NCBI GenBank assembly: GCA_029721435.1
Contig: CM056588.1
Coordinates: 43,132,493 to 43,196,492, forward strand
Direction: 5' to 3'
DNA length: 64,000 nucleotides
DNA from: Gymnothorax reevesii
Lineage: Eukaryota; Chordata; Actinopteri; Anguilliformes; Muraenidae
Both the position numbers and the translations under genes were made by a program. Positions 1 through 10,994 of the stretch are shown here, piece by piece. How positions within the stretch are numbered: position 1 is the first letter of the stretch; every line of letters begins with the position of its first letter. The notes under the pieces are model-generated. The model saw nothing but the letters and a program-made list of their open reading frames with translations, searched no databases and was not told the DNA's origin.

Positions 1-590
1 TTTCTAGTACGCCGGGGTACGTCAGTGTACGCTGATGTACGCTGACGGCCAAAAAATTTTTTGAACATGCACAAAAATTTTCAGCGTATGTCGACGTATG
101 AATTTTACGCTCCTCATACCTTCCTCATACGCTGAACACGCTAGAGGTACGCTGAAGGTACGTTACTCATACGTCGAGTACGCTTCTCATACGTTGAAAT
201 TGAGTGGTGCAGGTTTCGGTGCAGGCCCTGGTGCAGGTGGAGAAGGAGGAGGAACATTAGCTGGCTTGACTTTCTGGGCACGGCATTTTTGCATCTTGAC
301 AGCTTGAAGTCTACTGGTGGAATGACGAATTCGCGCGCTGCCACCTTATATTCCCCCCCCCTCCCCGCTGTGTACGCTCCTCACACGTTAGGCTGACGTT
401 CCGCATACGTTTGTCATACGTCGGAGGTACGCTCACATACGCTACTCATACGCTGACGGTACGCTAGTCTCACGTTACTCTAACGGTCATTAACCAAAAA
501 TCGACCTCATACGCTGAAAAGTTGTGCGTGTAAACAATTTTTCGAAATATTCGATACGTTCCTCATACGCCGGCTCTATACGCTAGAGTG
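1..590. repeat. CpG-containing degenerate array of short TACG motifs
   Basis: The stretch is dominated by variants of TACGCTGA, TACGCTCCTC and CATACGTT in both orientations. At 9-48 the copies follow a clear 10-bp period (GTACGYYGRN). Two motif-rich blocks (1-205 and 370-590) flank a plainer block of about 160 bp. Short A/T palindromes (around 54-62 and 536-545) interrupt it. CpG is far denser than in neighbouring DNA. It could be a satellite, or the subterminal repeat zone of a DNA transposon whose other end lies outside the window. The family is not recognised. The open frames here (98-307 and 141-344) are products of the repeat and not genes. Confidence 0.6.
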
Positions 591-3500
591 TGACAGGGCC
601 TTTATGAAAGAACATTAAGTCAAATGCCTTGAGTTTTCTTATCCATCTGTTTTTTTTTTCTTTAATTTGCAATTATTTTTCTAAAATATTACTCTTGTAC
701 AGTAGTACGTAAATGGCTCTGACCGAGCACCCTCTCCCACCCTCACAAATAGCTCAACAAGCACAAAGTGTGAGGGTTCGAGGAAATAAGGGGGCAAGCA
801 AAGACAATTTTCCACACATTTTTTTTGAAAATCATTTCTTTTTTGTTCGGTTCTCCCTCCCAGGTAAGACCAGGTGGAGGACCAGGTAACCTGTTGGGAG
901 AATCTGATTGAGTCAGCTGTGAAGTTTATGACTTTAGACTTATTGAAACTTGCTGGAATATGGGGTAACTGTGGTACTCCCTCCATGATGCTGTGAGCGT
1001 CTTCCTCCTCTACTGACAACAACTCGGGGAGTCGGACAACCAACTGACAACAACAAGGTCACAAAAGCCTTGGGGGACAAACAAGAAAGAATAAAACATG
1101 AGTGGGAAAGAAAGGCAGGGACTGAAAGAGTGACAGAAGGAGAGGTTGAGTGATAGAGAGGAGGAGATGAAGTGAGAGAGATAAAGTGGGGCAGAGAGGA
1201 AGAGATGGAGTAGGAGAGAGAGCGAGGCGAGTCGTCTATTCTCGGTCGTTATCGGTTCTTAATCTGTCCTTGTCAGGGGGCAGAAAGGTCGGTGGCAGAG
1301 AGATGCAGCCAGTAGAAGACTTTGACATCGAAATGTGACGAGTCACTTTGCCTGCTTGGCTGCAGCTGCTGCCATTTAGTCCTTCGTCTCGCCATGACTG
1401 ACGAGTTTCACACCCTACTAAACTTAGTCGTTTAATGTTAACTCGCTTGCCACAAAACTATTTTTTTGTTTGCTTACTTGGCCTTTCTCCTGCTTTGAAT
1501 TTTGTCCCGGTAAATTCATTCAGCATTCCCATGTGCCAAAGCCCAATGAACACTTTGCAACCCTTCCTGGTGGCAGCTGCAGGCTATAGCATCTTGGATG
1601 TAGCAGTAACTTTAAACAGCAAAAATTAAAATGGGAAATAAAAACCATGAATTGGGTTAAAAACCATTTTGCACAGTCTATGGCTAAAACCAGTGTTAAA
1701 AAAAATTGTTTTTAATATATTTAAATAATTATGTATTTATTGAGGAATCGCTTTCTTAGAGAAGCAGAAGGCACTGATACAAACGCAGTGGGGAGCAAAA
1801 ATGGTGTGCGACAGCAATCAGAAAGAGATATCTGATTTTTTTCCCCCCCCCCAAGCAATATTTTGAAGACTAAAGTAAGTGATTCAAACACTTACGCCAC
1901 TTGTGGACGCGAGAAAAATGATGAAAATAACAGTACAGATGATGGAAGCAACAATTACTATCACCGCAAGGGCTAGCGCCAGCATCACCACAGCTGAACT
2001 TGTCGTCTCGATAGAGGGCATCAGCAGCGGGGGGAAGCGATGGGTTTGCTAACTTTAACGCTGCGTGAGGAGTCCTTCCAACCAAACATCAAATTCCCTG
2101 GAGGAAAATTCAGTGCGGAGTGATTTGACAGATTGTTCGAACATGGTTTGTTTGAAAAGTGTACGTTAGCGATGCTTAAAGTGACTCCAATCAGTGCTAT
2201 GCTGTTGGAGTTTGCAGCAAGGGATCAACACACTGCTAGGACCATTCCTGGGCTTTGAAGGAATACCAATCAGTGGGCACAGTCACCACAACAGGTACTG
2301 TGGCAGTTTATGTTTGAGAGAATTCAGTCTTTACCAAAAGCTCGAGAATAGCTTCACATATCCACTATCAGAAGATGTAAAAAAAAAAAAAATTGTCAGT
2401 TTGGGAGAATTTAAAGAATGCTGCTGATGATCCCTAAGGAACGATTATTAGGCTATCAATATTTTATGTCTTTTATTGGATTAGTCTGCTGCCTCAATGT
2501 ATTTATTTTTGCAAAACTGATAACGTACATTCATCAAAGATAGTTGACTGATAAAAAAAGAAGTATGTTTTAATGTGATGAATCACTTTATGTGAGGGTT
2601 GGCACGGAGGCCAGGAAAACATGGACTGGACTTCAATGCAAAGATGGATTTAGTTGAAGTATTTATTATGCCAACTGCGCAAGCAGGAGGCATAAGCAAC
2701 AATACAAAATGAAAAAGGAATCATGGTTCCAAAAGAAACTATAGTTATACAAAGGTGAGAAAAGACAAACAACACTAGTATTACTATAGAAGAAAAGGAA
2801 ACAAGCTTCTTTAGTATCTTTAAAGTGCTGGAACTGCACAGCACTAATATCAAAGGTTAGATATAGTAGTATTATAAACGGGAAATGGAGCACTAAGCTG
2901 CACAGGCGTGTGGCTTGAGAGAAGTTGCAAAGAACAATGAGTAAGCAATGGTATATACACACATGCTGCCACTGCTCAGCAGTAATTACAAACAGTTGCT
3001 CTTCGTGTTGGATGAGCGTGGCAGCACTTAATTGGCCTGCGTGCTGGGTCTGGAAAGGCAAGACCTGACCCTTTATTTAAATTGAGGATTTTGCCAGTGG
3101 ATTTTTTGTTTATTTTTCCAGCTGGTGACCTCCTGTAGCTCAAAATAGCACGTAATAGCTAGGCTTATAAGTGACGTCATTTTGCATCAGTATTTCATAG
3201 GGTTCCTCAGGAAGATATTACTTTTTTAAATAAATAAAAAATGTTGAAACGGGAGATGGAATTCAAAGAAAGCTTTGGATTAAATGATTATGTGCATAAT
3301 TGTCACCCCTACAATATCACGTGCATTATATGTACATTTTCAAAAGCCTATTGGTGGTTTCTTGGTAATTTTCTCATTAGTAATTTCTTCGCCATTATAC
3401 GATTATGTACTAGTCTTTGTAATTCAAATAATAAATAATTTGATTGTGAATCACGCGATTACAGACGGGAATGGGTTGTGGTCCTTCATGTGTGACAGGA

Positions 3501-4315
3501 GAGAGGCAAGTCCCATAACGCCAGCATTACCAAGAGTTGGGCTCGAAGAGGTTGAAACAAATAAAGCAACAAGCATGATAGCTTTTTAAATGATACTTAT
3601 AGGCCTACATAACAAAGGAACATACCTGGATAAAATATAGAAACAACAAAATGATTATCAGTTCTCTTTTTTTTGGGTAACCGGTTGTGATTTATACTGC
3701 GTGTATTCCAGTATTCGTTCGTAGCCTTAGTTGCTATGACGCTGGTGCAAAACCAACATTGCCACAACCCCCTCATGCTGTGCTAACCGCCCCCCCCAAC
3801 TTGAAACATCTTCCTGTGTGCATGTCTATACCTGTCATCCCTATTGACTGGATTTCTACATTTCTCCCTTTCCTTGTCATTTATCCCCTTGTGTGAATTG
3901 TTTTTATAAATACTCTTAAAAATATTCCTATTAAATCCCAAGTATAACCTGTGATTCAAACTATGAAAGCCAATGAAGGGAGAAATGAACCTGAATCAAT
4001 GTGCATCCTTCACTTCGACACGCTATTATGTAGATATCGGGGCTTTAAGTTTTCTGCACAAATGCAATATTTGAAGTTAGTTTTTATAATTCAAACTCTG
4101 CAAACACAAAATGTAATTGTCAATAATTGTGTTGGTCAAACTTGATTGAATCAAAGTTGAATTGAATATTTTAATTTGTTCATGGAGGACCATCTGTGAG
4201 CGCGTCGACTGGCATTTCAGTCATTGGCTTACCCTGCTGAAGCCAATGCTCCTTGAATAGTAGAAATCCGAATTCAATTACAAGTTTAGAAATGATGATG
4301 GTGATTGTAATTATT
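591..4315. other. Intergenic stretch, no gene seen
   Basis: AT-rich non-coding DNA. It holds a purine-rich tract on the + strand (about 1085-1230, GA-rich, capable of triplex formation), several A/T homopolymers and short unrelated open frames without recognisable domains. The 131-residue minus-strand frame at 2666-3061 has no family signature and no coding-like composition. Nothing here supports an exon. Confidence 0.5.
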
Positions 4316-4440
4316 GGACTGGTAACCTGTAAGGGATGTATTCCTGCCGCTCAACCAACACGTGCTGAAAAAGGCTTCAGACCTCCTGGGCTGGGGGGAA
4401 CCCACGACTCCTAACATGTGACTCTGAAGAGGAATATATA
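4316..4440 (+). repeat. Degenerate V-SINE tail fragment
   Basis: The text from the tggtaacctgt motif through gtgctgaaaaaggcttcag follows the order of the V-SINE 3' half seen complete at 18383-18703 (a gcgagctgtcc block, a ctgcctttc block, then gctgggataggctacagc). It lacks the tRNA-like head and the GGAT tail, so it is an old fragment. Identification is by eye. Confidence 0.35.
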
Positions 4441-7400
4441 CAGGAATGCATAGGTATATTATTATATTCTGTTATCTCCTGCAGTGAAGTGGATTGGGAT
4501 ATAGGAGGGTGTGTTTATCTTCTCCATGTTCATTCTTCCATCTGTCTGTGTGTCCAACCATCATGATTCTTTTCCCGGCCAGAACTCCTAAAATTTTCAA
4601 TATCTCTCTATGAAATTTTAAATATCGATATATCTTATTGTGTTGATGAGCGTTTTCATGCTTTCATCCGTCCTCCTGTCCGTCTGCCTGTCCCTCCACC
4701 ATGTTTTGCTTCAAGGCTAAATATCAGCCATGCTGTGGCAGGTTATCTGAGAATTTCATGCATGTTTTTCATTTTTTTGTGGATAAACCTGATTATAGGT
4801 TGCGGACATGGTGACCAAGAACTGTTTTCATGCCTTTGAAAGTTTCCTCTTTGTTTCTGTCCTTTTTGTTTCTATAATATTCCTTAACCTGCTGAGTTTC
4901 GGTGATCGCAAGTTTCAGGGCTCAGCGGCGGGAATTCTAGGCCCTGCCTGAATAATTTAAGAGGCCTTTGCTGAAGCTGGCGCATTCTGACGGCAGGCCA
5001 CTGCACAATTTAAGTAGGGCAGCGCCGCATCGGTTACCAACAAGCTCATCCGCCATCAAATAGTAATGAGCGCCGCTCGAGAGGGAGGGAAGGAGCCGAC
5101 TGGTCGGGCACAGTCCATTTGCCTGGAAGCGCGCCCAAATCCGTACCTCCCTGATCGAGCCGCGACTCCCAAGTTCGCAGAAATACGTGTGCCTTTTACC
5201 GAGGGCGGCCATTACTCGATGTCAGACAGGAGTCTGCTTGATTGGAGGGCAATGTTGGAAAAAGGTCCAAGAGAAGTAGCTATCTATCTCTTGTGTTTGT
5301 TAATATATTCTACGCTTTATCCCTTCCCAGTAAACTAGTGCTGAAAGACACCAATCTAATTTACTCCTGTAGTTCAGGGGGGCGAATGGCCTGGCAAGGA
5401 ATTTTACAGGTGTTTTTAAAGTTGCCCATAGATCTAGCCTACCCTTTTTCACGCAGTCCTTATGCCTCGCTTGCAACTGACACAGTAAAATGTTCAGCGT
5501 TAGATCAACTCTTATGCACTATATATTGGACTCGTATGTACTCTCTTACCGCTGAATTAACCCAGTATATTTTATTGAGTGGCTGAATGCTCCTTGTGGC
5601 AAGTGCAGACCTGTGGGATGTTAGCCGTGTCTCACTGTTGTTCTTGTTTTAGATATTGGGGAGGAAGAAGATGTTAGCAAAATAAACAATAAAGTGGAGA
5701 ATTGAGAGGAAACAAGACAGTGGGAGTAAAAGAGAAAATGAGGTCCAGCGAATGAGGAAAATAAAACAAATAAAAAAAGATCCATTAAGTAGTAATACAT
5801 TCCTCTCTCTGCTATGTCTTTGGTGTTTTAGTGGAGGAACCCTGCTCTTTGAAACGTGAATGAGAAAATAAAAGTTCAGGCGGTTTCCATCCAATCCAGC
5901 GCGGCGACAGCCGCGGGAGGAGGACGTGTTTACTTCGCTTGCTGGAGCAGAACTTCCAACACTCTCAGCGAGCTGGCTGATGAGAGCCAGGGTACAATGA
6001 GTGTGTCAGTGCCTATGTGAACGGAGAGGCGGGAGAATACTATGTGATCGGAAAGCCTTTTGTGAGAGCCGTATCCGTCATTAAAACGGGGATTAGAAAT
6101 AAGGGGTTTTTTTTGTTTGTTTTTGCTTGATATTGGCGGTGTGTGTCGCCCCAGGCCTTGCTGACACGCATGAACAAGTGCACGTAATTACAGCGTTTTC
6201 ACATGGAGCCACAGCTGGGAACATTGTTCCTACTAAATTGCCTCATTGCTCAGCTTCTGTTTTTGAGCTTTTCTCATGTTCACAAGCCTTTCGAATGCTC
6301 GTCTCTTGCGTAAACTCGCGCACACAGACACATGAAAAACACGCGTACGGTACAGTCAGTGCGCTCGCTTGCGTTCATGCATGCTTAAACACGCGTCCGC
6401 ACCCGTGCGCTAGCATACATGCGCTGAAAACACTGATGAGCTTGCAGATATGCAGATGTGCGCTCAAACATGCATACGTGTATATGCAGACGCACACGCA
6501 CACACATACATGTACACACACAAACTTCACTTGCTCTCACCTCACACACTCTGTATCTCCTGCCTCTCTTCCACCCTGTATATTTAACGCCCACCCACCT
6601 GCAGCTGGAACCAGTGACCATGCGCAATGCGCATTTTAACGCCGCCATAAAAGCGCTTTCACGCCACACTTCCTACCAGCCGCCCCACCCTGTCCACCCC
6701 ACCCACTCATTCACTCAGATTTCCCAGCTCTAAACATGAGATAACTGGGACAGGTGCCAAAGCACGCAGGACTAAACATACCCTGCGCATCTGGGGAGCG
6801 TCAGTGCTCACGATGCAGAGCAGGTGCAAATCAGTCGCAGCGATGGGCGCAAGCTAAATCATGTGCTAGCTTATCTCGCGCTACTTTGGATTGAGCAACC
6901 GTGCCCCGTTTAGACAGTTTTTTGCGTATGCCAACAGCGTTCCTATACTATCGGCTGCATTTTACCTTCTGCACTTTATCTCTGACGTTGTATTCTTGCA
7001 GCTCTTTGGTCCTTACAGCCTGTTCTCTTGTAGCTCTCATGGTACGCGCTAATCTACATCTTGTCTTGTTATGATGGCTCAGTGCACAGGTCTGGATCTG
7101 CCTGCAGTCCCTATAAATAATTACAGTGCCAGTAAAAAAGTACTTAATTATCTGCAGCACTACAGTGCCATGAAGCAAGTGCAGCAGTTCATAAATAGTA
7201 TATAAATAAATCACAGGTTTGTGAAAATTTTTGAAAGGACTCAGGCAGGTCAAGCACAGTTTAGGTGTGTGAGAGCAATTATTTTGGCAAATTGAGTTGG
7301 AGCACGAGATCAGACGATTCTGCGAAAAGTAGCGACACATTGTCTTGTTAGCCTTTGGTATATGGCCTTCCAGTGCTGTTAGGCTGCCTAGCTTTTAATT

Positions 7401-8099
7401 AGTGAAGCTCTTCCCGATGGCTTGAGCTTGTGAGCTTCTCTGTGTGTGTTTTGTCAGTTTGTGTGTGTTTGTGTGAGTGGTTTAGGGGTATTTTGATGAG
7501 GGTGTCTCCCTTGAATGAATGTGCGTGCCATCTTTCTGTGCTCATGGGGAGAGGGGGCGAGGTTCATGTTTTATCAGTTAGACCATGACTTGAATGACAT
7601 GCTTTGACATTATGCAGAAGCGCGCTCACATGCGTATGCACATACTCCAGCACATGCATGCACAAGCACGCGCGCATGCACACACGCACGTGACTGCTTC
7701 AGACAGATGCAGAGACACTGTCTCCAGGTGCCCCTCGTTGAGAATGTGTCCATCACCTCAAGAACAAGATAGGGGTGTTTCCATGGTGAAATTGCAGCTT
7801 GAGGGGGCAAAGGGGCAGGTGAGTCAAACAAATAAATTCATACATCTAAGTACTTTTCCGGTAAGTTTAGACAAAAGTGTGAAATATATGTTGACTCAAA
7901 ATTTTCTTGAAGGATAATTGGCGTATTTCTCAGGCAAACAAGATGCCTCTCCCAACTAATCTGGCAAAGCGGCTAGCCAATCACAGTCCAGAGATGCATC
8001 GTTCCAACTCCAAGCGTTACCGGGGAAACGATAGACCTCTGAGCTGTCTTTTAAGAAATAAACTACAATTAATCGACATCCTCATTATGTGACATTAAA
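4441..8099. other. Intergenic stretch with a possible conserved block
   Basis: No gene is recognised. The segment around 4985-5260 is high-complexity, GC-richer than its surroundings and open in both directions, which can reflect a conserved non-coding element. The 6300-6530 region is CA/TG-rich (short CA arrays), which explains the 170-residue frame at 6127-6639 and its antisense partner. The 7600-7700 region is again CA/CG-rich. Confidence 0.4.
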
Positions 8100-8400
8100 C
8101 TGCAAAATTAATAGCATTTTAATTACGTCTGAGATGCGCTGCCATTTATTCCTGTTCTTTATTGACTTCGACCAATTACTCTGTAGCTCAAAGAGCAACA
8201 GGAACAGATGCGAACCCGGGAGAGTTAACGGTGCAAAGCCGGCTTCAGCAGGCCATGGCGGTATTGACAGGCCGTAAGTCTGACGAAGCCTGTTCTCTTC
8301 GGTTCTGGCTCTAAAACGGGTCTCTGCGGATCGCGAGGAAAATCTCCCTGTGATTACAGCCAATAGGTACATTATGGTGGATTAGAGCTGCCGGGTTCTG
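8100..8400. other. Candidate conserved non-coding block
   Basis: Non-repetitive, balanced-composition DNA with homeodomain-type sites (TTAATTA-like runs near 8120 and CCAATTA near 8171) that stays open on both strands for up to 95 codons without resembling a protein. These traits suit a conserved enhancer. There is no direct proof in a single sequence. Confidence 0.25.
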
Positions 8401-8451
8401 AGTCTGAGTGAGTCTGAGTCAGCTTGCAGCCGCTGACATCCTTCTGAGGGA

Positions 8452-8492
8452 CAGAGAGAGAGAGAGAGAGAGAGGGAGGGAGGGAGGGAGGG
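8452..8492 (+). repeat. (AG)n / (GGGA)n microsatellite
   Basis: Twelve or so AG units pass directly into five GGGA units. The minus-strand frames of 87 and 70 residues over this area, rich in S, L and P, are translations of this purine tract. Confidence 0.9.
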
Positions 8493-8785
8493 AAAGAAAA
8501 GCGAGGGTTAGAGGGATGGATAGGGTGTGGTAGCAGGAGAGGAAGGAATGGCAGATGAAGTTGAAGGATAGAGAGATAAAGGGGGAGTGGAGGCTGACAG
8601 AGAGAGGGAGATGTTTTCTGAAGGGCCTCACTCATGTGGCTTGATGTGACTTTTGGAGGTTCTTAGCTTAATTGTAGTTCCTTGAGAAATTACAGCCAAA
8701 TTCTCACCACGCATCTACGATAAGAACTGAGATACTGAGTATCGGGGTTAAATTAAAGTACTCTACCTGCCACTCTCTGTGTCTG

Positions 8786-9242
8786 TGTCATGGTTTAGGC
8801 GTGCTTTTGTTTGTTGGACCTTTCTTTGTTGTATCGAATGGGACGATATCGGAGTTCTTGTCCATCGAATTCCTGGCCCAGCTGACTGATTGAGCTGGGG
8901 CAGAGTTTTCCGGACTATATATATGACCGGGGGTTCGCCAAGCCCATTGAGTCTCTGTTTGTTTCTAGCACTTTGGCCGGAGAAAATCTCTAGTTAAATC
9001 TTCCTAGTGATTTGTTTTATTCCCTTTATTGTTAGATATTGCTTCTTTTAGAAATTTTCTCTCTTGTTGTTTATTTTCTCTCACACTGCTTCCGTGTTGT
9101 GGACTTTTATTTGTCCTTGGAAGCGCAAGCCTTTACCGGAGGTTTTTACCTCTCTTGTGTTTGTCTCTTATCTGGGCTGCTCATTGTGGAACAGTTTCTC
9201 TCGCTGGTTGCGGCACCTGGCGTCCAATCACCGCCCATTACA
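8786..9242 (+). mobile_element. Probable solo LTR of an LTR retrotransposon
   Basis: A 457-bp segment starts TGTCATGG and ends CATTACA (TG...CA termini). It is flanked by GTCTG (8781-8785) and GTCCG (9243-9247), a 5-bp target duplication with one mismatch. Inside is a TATA-like ACTATATATATGA near 8914-8926, followed by pyrimidine-rich leader-like sequence, as in fish gypsy LTRs. No primer site, gag or pol follows, so this would be a solo LTR left by LTR-LTR recombination. The three short overlapping frames at 9029-9297 are in this non-coding sequence. Confidence 0.5.
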
Positions 9243-9923
9243 GTCCGACCCATTCTCTAAACTTCAGATTTTAATTACTCTCTCCATTCACACCTGACGT
9301 TTATGCTGAAGTCAGGATCTTTTTAACCCACTAGAACTTGATGCGATATCTGCCTGCTTCTCCTTTTTACACCTAATGCGACATGAACGCATTTTAGATG
9401 ATGTCATCCTGACTGAGAAATGTGACTCATGAAGTGGGTTGTGATCCGCTAAACTATAAGTGGGGAAGGCAAAATCCATTATTGGGTTTGTGTTTTTAAA
9501 AATGTGTCGCCTCTGTGTGGACCACATAAAAGTATCCAAAGCTGCACTTCAAATGGTGTCAATGGCTGACGACCTAATCGAGGGGAGCAACATTGACTTT
9601 TTTATTGCAGTGCTACTTCTTTCTAAACTGCCATTTGCAAACCAATTACTGTGAAATGTTTATTTTGCTCTCTTTTTTGTTTATTGGTTTTTAAGGCAAT
9701 TATTTCCAATGAAAGATAAGCCCTCAAATGATTTTTATTTCAAGTTTCTATTGGTTACAGAGGCTGAAAAATCAAGGTTTTAGTTAATGTTGACAATACT
9801 GTCAGGTTTTTCAGAAAACCCTCCTGTGTGGTTGTTTTCAAACAATGCCTTTGGTTTTAGAGGGCGGCTTTGGTCTTAGTGGATTAATGCAGTTAGAGGC
9901 ATCTGATGATAATCAGACTATAG
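9243..9923. other. Intergenic stretch, no feature seen
   Basis: AT-rich sequence between the LTR-like segment and the minisatellite. The short frames here show no domain signature. Confidence 0.4.
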
Positions 9924-10308
9924 GGTGAATGTGGTTTGATCCAGATCTGACTGCCGTGTGAATGCAGTTTGATCCAGATCAGACTGCAGTGTGAATGTGA
10001 TTTGATCCAGATCAGACTGGAGTGTGAATATGATTTGATCCAGATCAGACTGTGACTGCGGTTTGGTCCAGAACAGACTGGAGTGTGAATGTGGTTTGGT
10101 CCAGTTAGACTGCTGTATGAATGCAGTTTGATCCAGATCAGACTGGGGTGTGAATGTGGTTTGACCCAGATCAGACTGCAGCGTGGATGTAGCTTGACCC
10201 TGGTCCAATGCGGTCTGAATGCAATTTTTATCCAGATTAGACTACAGTGCGAATGTGATTTGATTCAGTTCAGGCAGGAGTGCGAATGTGTGTTGATTTA
10301 TCCAGGTA
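9924..10308. repeat. 33-bp minisatellite
   Basis: Eleven to twelve diverged tandem copies of a 33-bp unit (start TGTGAATGTGATTTGATCC, then AGATCAGACTGCAG). Copies become shorter and more diverged towards the 3' side. Because 33 is a multiple of three, both strands keep long open frames: a minus-strand frame at 9918-10208 reads an 11-residue repeat (QSDLDQTTFTL), and a plus-strand frame at 10089-10373 does the same. These look coding but are most simply explained by the repeat. Confidence 0.85.
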
Positions 10309-10549
10309 AAAGTGTAAATTTAATTCCTTTGAAACACTTCATTCAAAGAAACAGAAAACATTATAAAAAATGAACCCCTCTGTGCAAATTTAGACACTAG
10401 TGGACATGGAGCTGCTTTATTTATGCATGCAGTCATGGGCGCCTAAAATTGGGGGGCAAAATCTGATCAGAGGTAAGTGTGTGCAAAAAATCTGGTGGCA
10501 ATCCACCCACACCCCCAGACAAAACATATCCTAATAAATTTATTCATTA

Positions 10550-10991
10550 CACTGGGGAACAAATGAAAAAAAAAAGGTTTTTTGGTGCCACAGATTTTAG
10601 ACTTGATGCTCGTTATATTCAGTCACACTGCTGAATAAGAATATGATCTTCATTTCCTTCTAGCAGCTCTAGTTTTGAGATGATACACTTATATTTAATT
10701 ATATCAGTGATAACAAGCATAGGAAGTTTCACCATTATCTGATTCCATGGATGTAATTTAATCATAAAAAAATTCTTATTGTATGAAGCCATTTTTTTTT
10801 TTATTTTTACAAAAAGGAAACAATAATTGTAGTCATCGATGCTTGCTCCCGATCTGTAGTATGTATAACAATTAGGAGTATATCATATCTCAAAAATCAA
10901 AGTTGATGGAGAAAAACTAATGGCATATTTAGAATCAGTGACCAAAATTTACCTATTCGGTCTAACATCTCCGATACCAAGTTCCCCAGTG
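10550..10991. mobile_element. Small non-autonomous DNA transposon (Harbinger-like)
   Basis: The 442-bp element is bounded by 11-bp inverted repeats CACTGGGGAAC (10550-10560) and GTTCCCCAGTG (10981-10991). It is flanked on both sides by TTA (10547-10549 and 10992-10994). A 3-bp TTA/TWA duplication is typical of PIF/Harbinger. The inside is AT-rich with no transposase. The superfamily call rests on the target duplication alone. Confidence 0.55.
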
Positions 10992-10994
10992 TTA

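Noticed and set aside
1085..1230. CRISPR-like or regulatory GA repeat
   Set aside because: An irregular purine-rich tract with no spacer/repeat structure; CRISPR arrays are not expected in a vertebrate genome.
2666..3061. 131-residue minus-strand frame
   Set aside because: No recognisable motif; short frames of this length occur by chance in the surrounding sequence.
6127..6639. 170-residue plus-strand open frame
   Set aside because: Half of it is a histidine/threonine-rich translation of CA-repeat sequence, with a matching artefact on the other strand.
9918..10373. Regular 11-residue repeat proteins on both strands
   Set aside because: A 33-bp minisatellite keeps all frames regular; no start context, flanking exon or domain supports a gene.
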